Positions 1 through 8,179 of a DNA stretch of 64,000 nt are shown piece by piece. The notes beneath the pieces were generated by a model, which was not told the origin of the DNA, searched no databases, and saw nothing but the letters and a program-made list of their open reading frames with translations. The DNA is from CAXBCP01 sp963974055. Its GTDB lineage: Bacteria > Pseudomonadota > Alphaproteobacteria > MPNO01 > UBA830. Made by a program: the position numbers and the translations under genes. Location of the stretch: positions 62,001 through 126,000 of the forward strand of contig CAXBCP010000006.1 in the NCBI GenBank assembly GCA_963974055.1. Reading direction: 5' to 3'. How positions within the stretch are numbered: position 1 is the stretch's first letter; each line of letters begins with the position of its first letter.

Positions 1-1
1 A

Positions 2-1060
2 TTCGTCCTGGATGCAGACGGCATGACCGCGATGCCGGGGCTGATCGATTCCCAGGTCCATGTCGCTTTTGCGGATTATACCCCGCGTCAGCGGACCATC
101 GGGTTTCTCGAAAGCTATCTGCATGGCGGTATCACGACGTCGATTTCCGCCAGCGAGGTGCATGTGCCGGGCCGTCCGTCGGACCCGGACGGTGTGGTTG
201 CACTCGCGGTCGCGGCGAAGAAGAGCTTCGACAATTATTCGCCGGGCGGGATGCATGTTCATGCCGGCGCCGTCATCCTGGAACCCGGGCTGACCCAGAA
301 GCATTTCAACGAGGCGGCGCGGCAGGGCGTCTGGCTGGCCAAGGCGGGCTTCGGCAAGTTCAAGTCGCCGTTCGACTACAAGCCCTATGTGAAGATGGCG
401 CAAAAGGCGGGCATGACCGTCAACGTTCATACGGGGGGCGCGTCAATCCCGGATTCGTCGCCGATTACCGGCGATCACCTGCTTCATATGCAACCCGATG
501 TATCTTTCCATATTAACGGCGGGCCTGTGGCGATGCCGGATGCCGATTTCCCCCGGATCATCAACGAAAGCGAAATTGCGTTGCAGATCTGTCAGGCAGG
601 GAATATCCGCACGGCGCTGATGTGCCTCGATATGGCGGTGGAGGCGGATGCGTTCGACCGCCTGATTTTTGCGACCGATACGCCGACGGGTACCGGCGTG
701 ATGCCGCTTGGCATGATCAAGACGGTGGTCGAGATGGCCTGCCTGTCGAAACATTCGCCGGAAATGATGATTGCCGCGGCGACGGGCAATAATGCGAATG
801 TCTACAAACTGAATACCGGGTTTATCAAGCGGGGACGGGCCGCCGACGTGATTCTGGCGGACGCGCCGCTGGGAAGCAGCGCAAAGACTGCGCTGGATGC
901 GATAAAGCATGGCGACTACCCGGCGATCGCGGCATGCTTTACCGACGGTATTCCGCGATATGTCGGGCGGTCGCGGAACACGCCGCCTTCGACGCGGCAG
1001 ACGCGGGTGGTTCACAACACGGTGCTGAATGATTTTGGGCCGGGCCGTCACACGGTTTAA
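2..1060 (+). CDS. Enamidase-like amidohydrolase, 5' end outside window
   Basis: The reading frame is open from the left edge, so the N-terminus lies outside; about 352 residues are visible. The sequence follows, almost end to end, my recollection of enamidase from nicotinate fermentation (hydrolysis of 1,4,5,6-tetrahydro-6-oxonicotinate): MPGLID near the start, DYTPRQ, HTGG, HINGGP, a PTGTG loop and a C-terminal SRNTPP. Metal-ligand positions HTGG, HINGG and the Asp of ATDTPTG are present. The family HxH motif reads QVH here, and the region of the bridging Glu (GEVG in enamidase) reads KAGFG. It may therefore bind one metal, use another substrate or be inactive. It is followed by an IclR regulator and a ring-hydroxylating oxygenase operon, which suggests N-heterocycle or aromatic acid catabolism (inference). 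Family assignment is fairly sure; substrate is not. Confidence 0.8.
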   Translation, partial: FVLDADGMTAMPGLIDSQVHVAFADYTPRQRTIGFLESYLHGGITTSISASEVHVPGRPSDPDGVVALAVAAKKSFDNYSPGGMHVHAGAVILEPGLTQKHFNEAARQGVWLAKAGFGKFKSPFDYKPYVKMAQKAGMTVNVHTGGASIPDSSPITGDHLLHMQPDVSFHINGGPVAMPDADFPRIINESEIALQICQAGNIRTALMCLDMAVEADAFDRLIFATDTPTGTGVMPLGMIKTVVEMACLSKHSPEMMIAAATGNNANVYKLNTGFIKRGRAADVILADAPLGSSAKTALDAIKHGDYPAIAACFTDGIPRYVGRSRNTPPSTRQTRVVHNTVLNDFGPGRHTV

Positions 1061-1068
1061 GGAGCTGT

Positions 1069-1097
1069 TTGACAGCAAAAATCGACGCTGTTAAGTT
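1069..1097 (+). promoter_or_regulatory. Putative sigma-70 promoter of the IclR gene
   Basis: A perfect -35 box TTGACA sits at 1069-1074. After 17 nt comes a weak -10 candidate, TAAGTT (1092-1097, 3 of 6 matches). Transcription would start near 1104, inside the palindrome described next. The TTG of this box could be mistaken for the gene's start codon. The -10 is poor, so confidence is limited. Confidence 0.45.
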
Positions 1098-1101
1098 TAA
1101 C

Positions 1102-1125
1102 GTACACAATGTCCACATAGTGTAC
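1102..1125. promoter_or_regulatory. 24-bp near-palindromic IclR operator
   Basis: Arms GTACAC and GTGTAC enclose ATGT-CC-ACAT, giving 20 of 24 symmetric positions. It ends 3 nt before the ATG at 1129 and covers the predicted transcription start. IclR regulators commonly bind palindromes that overlap their own promoter, so autoregulation is the likely role; that is inference. Confidence 0.7.
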
Positions 1126-1128
1126 ACA

Positions 1129-1872
1129 ATGCTGAAAGCGGAAACGGAGCACGCGCAGAAGACCATTCGCTCGATCGAGCGGGCGATGGACGTGCTTGCC
1201 TGTTTCGATCAGGCGACGCCCCAGCTCAGTGTGACCGATCTTCAGAAACGGACGGATCTCAGCCGACCGACCCTGTATCGCATTCTGGCAACTCTCGAAG
1301 GCAAAGGGGTCATCAGGTCCTTCGGCGACCCTCAGCGCTTTGAACTCGGGCATGCGGCCAGCCGCCTTGCCGCCAACTGGATCGGCCAGGACGATTTCGT
1401 CCGTGCCGCAAGACCGGTCCTCCGCCGTCTCTGGGACAAGACAGACGAGACCGTTGCCCTGTTTATCGTGGCGGAAGGCGGCAAGAAAATCTGCGTTGAG
1501 GAACTGCCGAGCCGACAGGCGCTGACATTTACCCGCGGCGTCGGGTTTACCGAAGACATCGCCGTCGGCGCGTCCGGCAAGGCGATGCTTGCCTTCGCCT
1601 CTGCACAGGCGGACAACCGCGAATTCGACGAGGTTCGCCGCTCCGGCGTTTACGTATCCGAGGGGGAGATCATAGAGGGTGCCGTCGCGATCGCCGCGCC
1701 GGTATTCGATCGGAACGGTGCGGTGAAAGGCAGCGTTTGTGTTTTCGGTCCCGAGGTCAGGCTGTCCGATGCGCGACGGGGAGACTGTATCGACCGGGTG
1801 CGGCGGGCGTCGGAGAATATCTCCTATGCGCTTGGATACACACCCGCTGCGGGCCGCGCGGCGGCGGAATAG
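1129..1872 (+). CDS. IclR-family transcriptional regulator
   Basis: A 247-residue regulator. The N-terminal winged helix-turn-helix (about residues 12-72) shows TIRSIERAMDVL, the recognition region LSRPTLYRILATLE and a wing ending in FELG. The C-terminal effector-binding domain (about 85-240) shows the family's VGASGKAML-type stretch. I chose ATG 1129 because it leaves the usual short leader before the HTH. A longer TTG start at 1069 would coincide with a -35 box. No good Shine-Dalgarno precedes 1129, so the message may be leaderless. The gene lies just after the amidohydrolase and 11 bp before the oxygenase operon, which it probably controls. The effector is unknown. Confidence 0.88.
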   Translation: MLKAETEHAQKTIRSIERAMDVLACFDQATPQLSVTDLQKRTDLSRPTLYRILATLEGKGVIRSFGDPQRFELGHAASRLAANWIGQDDFVRAARPVLRRLWDKTDETVALFIVAEGGKKICVEELPSRQALTFTRGVGFTEDIAVGASGKAMLAFASAQADNREFDEVRRSGVYVSEGEIIEGAVAIAAPVFDRNGAVKGSVCVFGPEVRLSDARRGDCIDRVRRASENISYALGYTPAAGRAAAE

Positions 1873-1883
1873 GAGTGGAAGTC

Positions 1884-3209
1884 ATGGATGGAACGATAAG
1901 CCCGAACCGGGTCGGCGAGATGATCGATGACCGGCCGGACGAAAATATTTTTCGCGTCGACCGCAACATCTATCTCGACAAGGATATTTTCGACGCAGAG
2001 CTTCGTACGATCTTCGAGGCGGACTGGGTTTTCCTGTGTCACGAAAGCCAGGTGAAGAATCCGGGCGATTACTTCGCGGCGCATCTCGGCCGTCAGCCGG
2101 TTTTCGTCCACCGTCAGGAAGATGGCAGCCTGAAAGGGTTTCTCAATGCGTGCTCCCATCGGGCGGCGATCATCACGCCGCTGCAGCATGGCAACGCCAA
2201 GACGCTGACCTGCCGTTTTCATGGCTGGACCTACAAGTGCGACGGCGCCTGTATCCGGGTGAAGGACGAGGAAACCGGCTACGGTCCGGATTTCGATCGC
2301 AGCGTGTTCGACCTGACCCAGATCGGCGCGATCGGCAGCTATCGGGGTTTCGTGTTCGGCAGTCTGAAGGCGGATGTGGCGCCGCTGGAGGAATTCCTCG
2401 GGGAATCCAGAGCATTTATCGATTTCGTTGCCGATCAGTCGGCGGCAGGCCTGGAAGTGCTGCCCGGGGCACAGAAATACGTCATCGGCGGCAACTGGAA
2501 GATGTCGACCGAGAATGCGGTCGACGGCTATCACACCAGCACGGTTCACCGGATATTCGCCAGCACCGTGAAGCAGCGCGAAGCCCGCGAAGGCTATGAA
2601 GGGATGATGAAAACCGAGACCGGTCGTCTGTCCAAAAAGAACGTGCGAAACGGATGCTACGATCTGGGCCAGGGGCATATGGTGATCTGGGCGGAACGCG
2701 ACCCGCTGTCGACGTCGCCGCTGTCGGAAGCCGAAGAACGGCTGGAGCGCGATCATCCGGCCGGCAAGGTCGACTGGATGCTGCGCCGTGGGCGCAACCT
2801 GATTGTTTTTCCGTCATTGATGATCAACGATTTCGCCGCGACGCAGATTCGGACGTTCCGACCGATTTCAGCCGACGAGACAGAGGTGACCATCTACTGT
2901 CTCGCGCCGTCGGACGAAAGCCGCGAGGCCCGCTATGCCCGGCTTCGCAAGTTCGAGGATTTTTTCATGGCGAGCGGCATGGCAACGTCGGACGATGTGG
3001 TGGCGCTCGAAGCGACCCATGACGGCAGCCGCGGACGCGTCGCCCGGTGGGGCGAATTTCACCGCGGTCAGGGCACGATGGAGCATGGCCCGGACGAATT
3101 CGCGAAAGCAGGGGGCTTCAACCCGGAAACCAGCAATTCAAGCTGGGATCACGAGACCCTCTATTACAGTTTTTACCGCCGCTGGCGGGATCGTATTTCA
3201 GGTTCATAA
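1884..3209 (+). CDS. Rieske ring-hydroxylating oxygenase alpha subunit, copy 1
   Basis: 441 residues, close to benzoate/anthranilate dioxygenase large subunits (BenA/AntA type). The Rieske [2Fe-2S] ligands are C90-x-H92 and C110-x2-H113. The mononuclear iron site has D214 next to H217 and H222 (VDGYHTSTVH), and D316 as third ligand. All catalytic ligands are present. The start ATG follows AGGAG (1871-1875) with good spacing; longer in-frame starts would run into the IclR gene. It is the first of two tandem alpha subunits followed by one beta subunit and one reductase, so the copies probably share partners. The operon likely dihydroxylates an aromatic carboxylate; the substrate cannot be read from the sequence. 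Confidence 0.9.
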   Translation: MDGTISPNRVGEMIDDRPDENIFRVDRNIYLDKDIFDAELRTIFEADWVFLCHESQVKNPGDYFAAHLGRQPVFVHRQEDGSLKGFLNACSHRAAIITPLQHGNAKTLTCRFHGWTYKCDGACIRVKDEETGYGPDFDRSVFDLTQIGAIGSYRGFVFGSLKADVAPLEEFLGESRAFIDFVADQSAAGLEVLPGAQKYVIGGNWKMSTENAVDGYHTSTVHRIFASTVKQREAREGYEGMMKTETGRLSKKNVRNGCYDLGQGHMVIWAERDPLSTSPLSEAEERLERDHPAGKVDWMLRRGRNLIVFPSLMINDFAATQIRTFRPISADETEVTIYCLAPSDESREARYARLRKFEDFFMASGMATSDDVVALEATHDGSRGRVARWGEFHRGQGTMEHGPDEFAKAGGFNPETSNSSWDHETLYYSFYRRWRDRISGS

Positions 3210-3219
3210 GGAAACGGAC

Positions 3220-4530
3220 ATGGATGGCAGTATTATTGCAGACAATCTATCGGCGCTGGTTGACGACCGCGTCGATCAGGGTGTGTTCCGGGTCGACCGC
3301 TCGGTCTATACGGATGAAGATCTTTTCGAACAGGAAATCCAGAAGATATTCGAGAAATGCTGGGTTTTCCTGTGCCATGAAGACCAGGTCGCAAACCACG
3401 GCGATTATTTCTGGACCGAGATAGGCCGCCAGCCGGTCTTCGTGCACCGGCAGGAAGACGGCTCGCTGAAGTGCTTCATCAATGCCTGCTCTCACCGCGC
3501 GGCCATTCTGACGCCGTTCCGTCGGGGGAACGCGAAGACGCTGACCTGCCGGTTCCATGGATGGAGTTACAAATGCAGCGGCGCCTGCATCGGTATCAAG
3601 AACGAAGAGGCCGATACCGACCGCAGCCATTTCGACCTGCGCGAAATCGCGAAACTCGACAGCTATGGCGGTTTCGTCTTCGGCAGTCTCAGTGCAGACG
3701 TGCCGTCGCTTGATGACTGGCTCGGCGAGGCGAAGCCGTGGATAGACCTGATGGTCGCGCAATCGCCCGACGGGCTCGAAGTGGTTCCGGGCAGTTCTAC
3801 CTATGCGATTGACGGTAACTGGAAATTCCAGGCCGAAAACAGCGTCGACGGATATCACGTTTCCACGGTCCACCGCGTTTTTGCCCACACCATCGCCGCG
3901 CGCGAGAGCAAGGGCGAATACGCGGGGATAAAGAAAACCGAGGCAGGACGGATGGCCGGCGGCGTACCGACCGGCAGTTACGATCTCGGGAACGGTCATA
4001 TGGCGGTCTGGGCGCAGCATACGACGCCGGAAGTCAGGCCGATCTGGGAAGCCAGGGAACGGCTGGAAAAGGAACTCACGCCGGGGCAGGTAGACTGGAT
4101 CCTCACCAAGGGGCGCAACCTGTACATTTTTCCGAACGTGATGCTGATGGACAATCCGTCCACCCAGATCCGCGTGATGAAACCGATCTCGGCGGAACGC
4201 ATGGACGTGTCCGTCTACTGCGTCGCGCCGAAGGGCGAAAGCGATACCGCCCGGGCGGGTCGTCTGCGGAAGTTCGAGGACTTTTATCTGACGGCCGGAA
4301 TGGCGACGTCGGACGATCTCGCGGCGCTCGAAGACACCCAGGAAGGATCGCTCGCGACCGGCGCGAAGTGGAACGAGTTTACCCGAGGCATCGGAAGCAT
4401 CATCGAAGGCCAGGACAGCGCGGCGAAACAGCTCGGTTTCACGCCGGCTGCCTGCACGGAGAACTGGGATCATGAAATTCACTACCATGGCTTTTACCGG
4501 CAATGGCTGAAAATGCTCAAGGGAGACTGA
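3220..4530 (+). CDS. Rieske ring-hydroxylating oxygenase alpha subunit, copy 2
   Basis: 436 residues, a clear paralogue of the preceding gene: the first 120 residues align without gaps, including QPVFVHRQEDGSLK and the Rieske motif. Ligands are C90-x-H92, C110-x2-H113, bridging D210, iron ligands H213 and H218, and a later Asp in LMDNPSTQIR. It starts 10 nt after copy 1 with AAGGAAA overlapping the copy 1 stop. Iron-site neighbours differ (ENSVDGYHVSTVH here against ENAVDGYHTSTVH), so the pair may have split substrate range. Both copies keep all metal ligands, so neither looks like a decaying pseudogene. Confidence 0.9.
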   Translation: MDGSIIADNLSALVDDRVDQGVFRVDRSVYTDEDLFEQEIQKIFEKCWVFLCHEDQVANHGDYFWTEIGRQPVFVHRQEDGSLKCFINACSHRAAILTPFRRGNAKTLTCRFHGWSYKCSGACIGIKNEEADTDRSHFDLREIAKLDSYGGFVFGSLSADVPSLDDWLGEAKPWIDLMVAQSPDGLEVVPGSSTYAIDGNWKFQAENSVDGYHVSTVHRVFAHTIAARESKGEYAGIKKTEAGRMAGGVPTGSYDLGNGHMAVWAQHTTPEVRPIWEARERLEKELTPGQVDWILTKGRNLYIFPNVMLMDNPSTQIRVMKPISAERMDVSVYCVAPKGESDTARAGRLRKFEDFYLTAGMATSDDLAALEDTQEGSLATGAKWNEFTRGIGSIIEGQDSAAKQLGFTPAACTENWDHEIHYHGFYRQWLKMLKGD

Positions 4531-4535
4531 CCGGG

Positions 4536-5024
4536 ATGACCGATCTGCAACAAGAAGTAACAAACCTGATCAATCGCGAATCCACGCTGTTGGACCGGCG
4601 TGAATGGGATGACTGGATCGAACTTTATACCGAAGACGCGGTTTACTGGGTGCCGTCCTGGGCGAACGAGGAAGAGACGACCGACGACCCGGAACTTCAG
4701 CTCAACCTGATCTACCTTCGCAACCGCGGCGGTCTGGAAGACCGTGTATTCCGGATCGAGTCCCGCGATTCATATGCCTCTGTGCCGCTGGACCGGACCG
4801 TCCATGTCGTCGGCAACGTCCTGATCGAAAAGGAAAGCGGCGACGAGATCGAGGCGACCGCCAACTGCATCATTCATACATATGGCAAGAAGGGCGGGCT
4901 GACCCGGGGCAGCCTGTATGATTTCAGCCTGCGCCGGATCGATGGCGAACTGAAGATCACGCGGAAAAAGATCACCTTTATCGATGACCGCCTCGAAGGC
5001 CCCATCGACGTGTATCACCTGTAA
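4536..5024 (+). CDS. Ring-hydroxylating oxygenase beta subunit
   Basis: 162 residues, the usual size of BenB/AntB-type small subunits with the SnoaL/NTF2-like cone fold. Recognisable family features are the N-terminal helix with LINRESTLLDRREWDDWIELY, the EDAVYWVP strand, and a C-terminal stretch with KKITFIDDRLEGPIDVYHL. It has no metal ligands and acts as the structural partner of the alpha subunit in an alpha3-beta3 enzyme. The start ATG 4536 follows GGGAGA with 9 nt spacing. It is the only beta subunit for two alpha genes. The stop overlaps the next start (TAATG), indicating translational coupling to the dehydrogenase. Confidence 0.9.
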   Translation: MTDLQQEVTNLINRESTLLDRREWDDWIELYTEDAVYWVPSWANEEETTDDPELQLNLIYLRNRGGLEDRVFRIESRDSYASVPLDRTVHVVGNVLIEKESGDEIEATANCIIHTYGKKGGLTRGSLYDFSLRRIDGELKITRKKITFIDDRLEGPIDVYHL

Positions 5025-6061
5025 TGCTGGCCCTGTGCAAGGTAGAGGCAGCGGTCGGCGGCGTTGCCGTCCGGGATTGGGAGCCGCGCGACGCCGGACC
5101 CGGTGAAATCCGCCTGAAGGTCGGCGCTGCCGGCATCTGCGGGACTGACATGCAGATTTACAACTGGGCGCCGCGGATGGCGCGGCGCATGAAGCTGCCC
5201 CGCGTGCTGGGGCACGAAGTCAGCGGTATCGTCGATCAGGTCGGCGAGGGGGTGACGAATGTCGCGCTCGGCGATCATGTAAGCCTGGAAAGCCATATAT
5301 TCTGTGGCACCTGCCGGCCCTGCCGGCTCGGCAACGCACATCTGTGCAACAACACCACCTATCCCGGAATCGATATCGACGGCGCGTTTGCCGATTACGT
5401 GACTGTTCCATCCCTGATTGCCTGGAAAAATCCGGTCGATCTGCCCCATGAAACCGGCGCGATGCTGGAACCGTTCGGGATCGGCGTGCATGCCTGTCTC
5501 GAAGGGTCGGGCGTATCGGGCCAGAACGTGCTGATCAACGGCTGCGGACCGATCGGTCTGATGGCGATAGCGGTCGCGCGGGCGCTCGGTGCGGCGCAGG
5601 TCATCGCCGCAGATCTCAATCCGCTCCGCCTGAAGACGGCGGAGGTCATGGGCGCGGACCGTGCTCTAAAAGCGGACGATGAAAACGTCGCAGACGCGGT
5701 CCGCGATATGACGGGCGGCGAAGGCGCGGATGTCGGTATTGAGTTCTCCGGTTCGGAAGCCGGCTTCCGGTCGGTGTTCGACAGTTTGTGCAAGGGCGGC
5801 GACTTTCGCCTTGTCGGAGCGCCGTCGACGGCAATTCCGGTCGATTTTACCTGGTGGTTGCTGAAATGCCCGCGCATGGTGAATATTCACGGACGCCGGA
5901 TATGGGACACATGGCAGAGGTCTACGGAGCTGGTGTATTCCGGCGCCGTCGACCTGAAGCCGATCCAGAGCCACGTTCTGCCGCTTTCGGAGGCGGCGGA
6001 GGGATTCGAACTGATACGCCGCGGCGAGGCGGTCAAACCGCTCCTCGTCCCGGAAGGATAG
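5024..6061 (+). CDS. Zinc-dependent medium-chain dehydrogenase
   Basis: 345 residues of the zinc MDR superfamily, closest in feel to L-threonine 3-dehydrogenase/sorbitol dehydrogenase types. The catalytic zinc site uses C39, H64-E65 and E149; the structural zinc site is C94, C97, C100 and C108. The NAD(P) Rossmann motif GCGPIG is at 173-178, with an acidic residue after the second strand (AADLNP) favouring NAD. In benzoate-type operons the cis-diol is oxidised by a short-chain enzyme (BenD). Here a zinc enzyme takes that place, so it may oxidise the diol or a side-chain alcohol (inference). Its ATG overlaps the beta-subunit stop by one base. Confidence 0.88.
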   Translation: MLALCKVEAAVGGVAVRDWEPRDAGPGEIRLKVGAAGICGTDMQIYNWAPRMARRMKLPRVLGHEVSGIVDQVGEGVTNVALGDHVSLESHIFCGTCRPCRLGNAHLCNNTTYPGIDIDGAFADYVTVPSLIAWKNPVDLPHETGAMLEPFGIGVHACLEGSGVSGQNVLINGCGPIGLMAIAVARALGAAQVIAADLNPLRLKTAEVMGADRALKADDENVADAVRDMTGGEGADVGIEFSGSEAGFRSVFDSLCKGGDFRLVGAPSTAIPVDFTWWLLKCPRMVNIHGRRIWDTWQRSTELVYSGAVDLKPIQSHVLPLSEAAEGFELIRRGEAVKPLLVPEG

Positions 6062-6065
6062 GCAG

Positions 6066-7088
6066 ATGACGACGCATGAAGTGACCATGGTCTTCGAGGA
6101 CGGTCGGATCGTAAAGTTCGGCGCCAGCGAAACCGATAATATTTATTTCGCGGCGCTGAAGAACAAGGTTCGCATTCTGACGGACTGTCTCGAAGGCGCC
6201 TGTGCAACGTGCAAGGGCGTATGTACAAGCGGGGAATACACGCTCGCCGAATTCTCCGACGAGGCCCTGACCCAGGAGGAATTCGACCGGCGGGAAGTAC
6301 TGACCTGTCAGATGCATGTCAAATCCGATTGCGTGATCGAATTCCCCTATGAATCCCGGGTTGCGCTTAAATCGAAACCGGATACCCGCACGGTCCGGGT
6401 TTCGGAAGTGGCGATGATTTCATCCACGGTCGCCAAGCTCGTTGTCGAACCCGACAGCGATTCACCGCCGATATCGTTCATCTCTGGGCAGTATGTGCAT
6501 CTGTCCGTGCCGGGCTCGACGGAACACCGGTCTTATTCGTTTGCCAATGCCGCGTTCGAATCCGGGCGCTATACGTTTTATATCAAGGTTCTCGAACAGG
6601 GCGCGATGAGCGACTACCTGTCGCAGCGCGCGCAGCCGGGCGACGAGTTGACAGTTACCGGACCGTTCGGACGTTTTTACCTGCGGCCGGTCGAACGGCC
6701 GGTTGTGATGGTGGCCGGCGGGACAGGCCTGGCGCCGATGCTGAGCATGCTCGATACAATGGCTGCCGAGGGGGACGTGGATTATCCGGTTCATCTGCTG
6801 TACGGCGCGAATACGGAAGATGAGCTTTTCGGGTTTGACCAGCTCAAAAGCTATGCGGGGCAGGGGATCGACCTGACGACCGAGTTGTCTGTGGTGGAGC
6901 CCGGGTCAGGCTGGGGCGGCGGCACCGGTCATATTACCGGATTGCTGCGTCCCGAAATACTGAACGGCGGCGATTGCGAAGTATATCTGTGCGGTCCGCC
7001 CCCGATGATCGATGCTGCAGAAAGCTGGCTGTCGGCGAACGGCGTCGAGCCGAACCGGGTGCATGCCGAGAAATTCGTGCCCAGCTAG
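6066..7088 (+). CDS. BenC-like oxygenase reductase (ferredoxin, FAD and NAD domains)
   Basis: 340 residues, the electron-transfer component for the upstream oxygenase(s). The N-terminal plant-type [2Fe-2S] ferredoxin domain has C41, C46, C49 and C81. The FAD domain carries RSYSFAN, and the NAD domain carries GGTGLAP and CGPPPM near the C-terminus. Order and length match BenC/AntC reductases, which pass electrons from NADH through FAD and [2Fe-2S] to the Rieske centre. The start lies 4 nt after the dehydrogenase stop with a GGAAGGATA-like ribosome site. It is the last gene of the operon and is followed by a strong terminator. Confidence 0.92.
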   Translation: MTTHEVTMVFEDGRIVKFGASETDNIYFAALKNKVRILTDCLEGACATCKGVCTSGEYTLAEFSDEALTQEEFDRREVLTCQMHVKSDCVIEFPYESRVALKSKPDTRTVRVSEVAMISSTVAKLVVEPDSDSPPISFISGQYVHLSVPGSTEHRSYSFANAAFESGRYTFYIKVLEQGAMSDYLSQRAQPGDELTVTGPFGRFYLRPVERPVVMVAGGTGLAPMLSMLDTMAAEGDVDYPVHLLYGANTEDELFGFDQLKSYAGQGIDLTTELSVVEPGSGWGGGTGHITGLLRPEILNGGDCEVYLCGPPPMIDAAESWLSANGVEPNRVHAEKFVPS

Positions 7089-7132
7089 GAGGCGATGCCG
7101 CCGGCGTTGAGGCCGAGATGGAAGACGGACAG

Positions 7133-7162
7133 AAAAACGGCGGCTCAGAGGCCGCCGTTTTT
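7133..7162. terminator. Bidirectional rho-independent terminator
   Basis: Perfect 12-bp arms AAAAACGGCGGC and GCCGCCGTTTTT around a 6-nt loop. T-runs exist on both strands, so it can end the oxygenase operon (+) and the PEP-CTERM operon (-). Confidence 0.92.
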
Positions 7163-7191
7163 GCATGCAAGGGAAGCGTTTGCCGGGTCGG

Positions 7192-7863
7192 TCAGGCGTT
7201 CGGAAGGGCGCGCCGCCGGCGGGCAAGTCCGAGCCCCAGAAGACCAAGACCGAAAATCGCCGCGATCGCGGGTTCCGGCACTTCGACCGAGAACATCGCT
7301 TCGCCGAAATAGAGATCGTCCAGCGCGAAATCGTTGCCACTGGCAACCGTGTTGAGGTTGCGGATTTCGATCAGCGCAGAGGTATTGGCGCCTGAATTCC
7401 AGGTTGCGAAGGCGAGTTCCCAGATCCCGGTCGTGCTCGGTGCATTGAGCCCGCCGATATTGGTGCCGTTTACGGCAAAAGTCAGGTCCGCCGGGTTTTG
7501 GTCATACCAGGACGAAATATAGGTCGCGAAATCGTAAAGCGTACCGGCTGCAACGGAAACGGTCTGGCTCCAGATTACGGTGCCGAGCGTGGTGGCGCCG
7601 TTGACCGCCATCATCAAACCGCTGCCCGAGGTATGATCGCCGTAGCTGGCCGCGCCGCCATGCGCGAGATTGGGGTCGGAAACCACCGAATAGGTCGATT
7701 CACCGAATATATAAATGCCGCCCGTATAGGCGCTTGAAAATCCCGTATCGCCGGACTCAAATCCGGCATTGGTGATCAGGTTCGCCGACGCGCCCGTCGA
7801 AAAGAGCGCGAGGACGGCGATCGCGCCCGCGGCGTGTTTCAGGAAACTCTTGAACTCGTACAC
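7192..7863 (-). CDS. PEP-CTERM sorting-domain protein
   Basis: 223 residues. An N-terminal signal peptide (about 1-28, FLKHAAGAIAVLALFSTGASA) precedes an NLITNAGFESGD start typical of secreted beta-sandwich domains. The C-terminus (195-223) is a textbook PEP-CTERM anchor: VPEP, a glycine/leucine-rich membrane helix, and a terminal RRRR cluster. Such proteins are processed by exosortase (EpsH/Xrt) and tied to exopolysaccharide. Start: GTG 7863 follows GGAG at good spacing, and the codons upstream do not resemble coding sequence. It lies immediately after a 55-codon small gene whose last codons contain its ribosome site. It is expressed from the sigma-54 promoter near 8190. No exosortase gene is in the window. 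Confidence 0.9.
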   Translation of the reverse strand: MYEFKSFLKHAAGAIAVLALFSTGASANLITNAGFESGDTGFSSAYTGGIYIFGESTYSVVSDPNLAHGGAASYGDHTSGSGLMMAVNGATTLGTVIWSQTVSVAAGTLYDFATYISSWYDQNPADLTFAVNGTNIGGLNAPSTTGIWELAFATWNSGANTSALIEIRNLNTVASGNDFALDDLYFGEAMFSVEVPEPAIAAIFGLGLLGLGLARRRRALPNA

Positions 7864-7864
7864 T

Positions 7865-8032
7865 TTAATTCTCCGGATAAAAGTTAACAGCGCGGCCTGG
7901 CGCGGCAAGGGCGGATGTACCCGCGTCATTCGCTTCGAATGTCGGGAGGGGGCTGGTTGACGATTTGGCGGCCGTCATGCCAGCTACGATTGCCATGACG
8001 GCAACAACGTAAAGTACAAAAAACTTCTTCAT
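7865..8032 (-). CDS. Small exported peptide preceding the PEP-CTERM gene
   Basis: 55 residues: a lysine-starting hydrophobic segment (MKKFFVLYVVAVMAIVAGM) followed by a short polar, Ser/Thr/Ala-rich tail ending NFYPEN. It looks like a signal peptide or single membrane anchor plus a roughly 30-residue exported tail. It starts with ATG after AAGGG at usable spacing. Its stop is one base before the GTG of the PEP-CTERM gene, and the GGAG for that gene lies in its last codons, so the two are likely translationally coupled. I do not recognise a family. It is the first gene downstream of the sigma-54 promoter. It may be a leader or partner protein. Confidence 0.6.
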   Translation of the reverse strand: MKKFFVLYVVAVMAIVAGMTAAKSSTSPLPTFEANDAGTSALAAPGRAVNFYPEN

Positions 8033-8138
8033 CCAAATAACCCTTGATACTGCTACGCGCTGTTCACGCGAAAACCAACCACATCGTCCGGACGAAACTG
8101 CGTCCGATGGTAAAACTGTGTCTCTTCCTACGTGGGAA

Positions 8139-8155
8139 TGAAACAATTTGTTTCA
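8139..8155. promoter_or_regulatory. 17-bp perfect palindrome in the PEP-CTERM operon leader
   Basis: TGAAACA-ATT-TGTTTCA, about 15-30 nt downstream of the predicted sigma-54 transcription start and about 107 nt before the small-gene ATG. It could be an operator or an mRNA hairpin. The role is unknown. Confidence 0.5.
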
Positions 8156-8179
8156 ACCAGACGCGACACAAATACAATT

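Noticed and set aside
8033..8146. N-terminal extension of the small exported peptide to a TTG at 8146
   Set aside because: The TTG lacks a ribosome site, lies inside a palindrome, and would bury the signal peptide starting at MKKFF.
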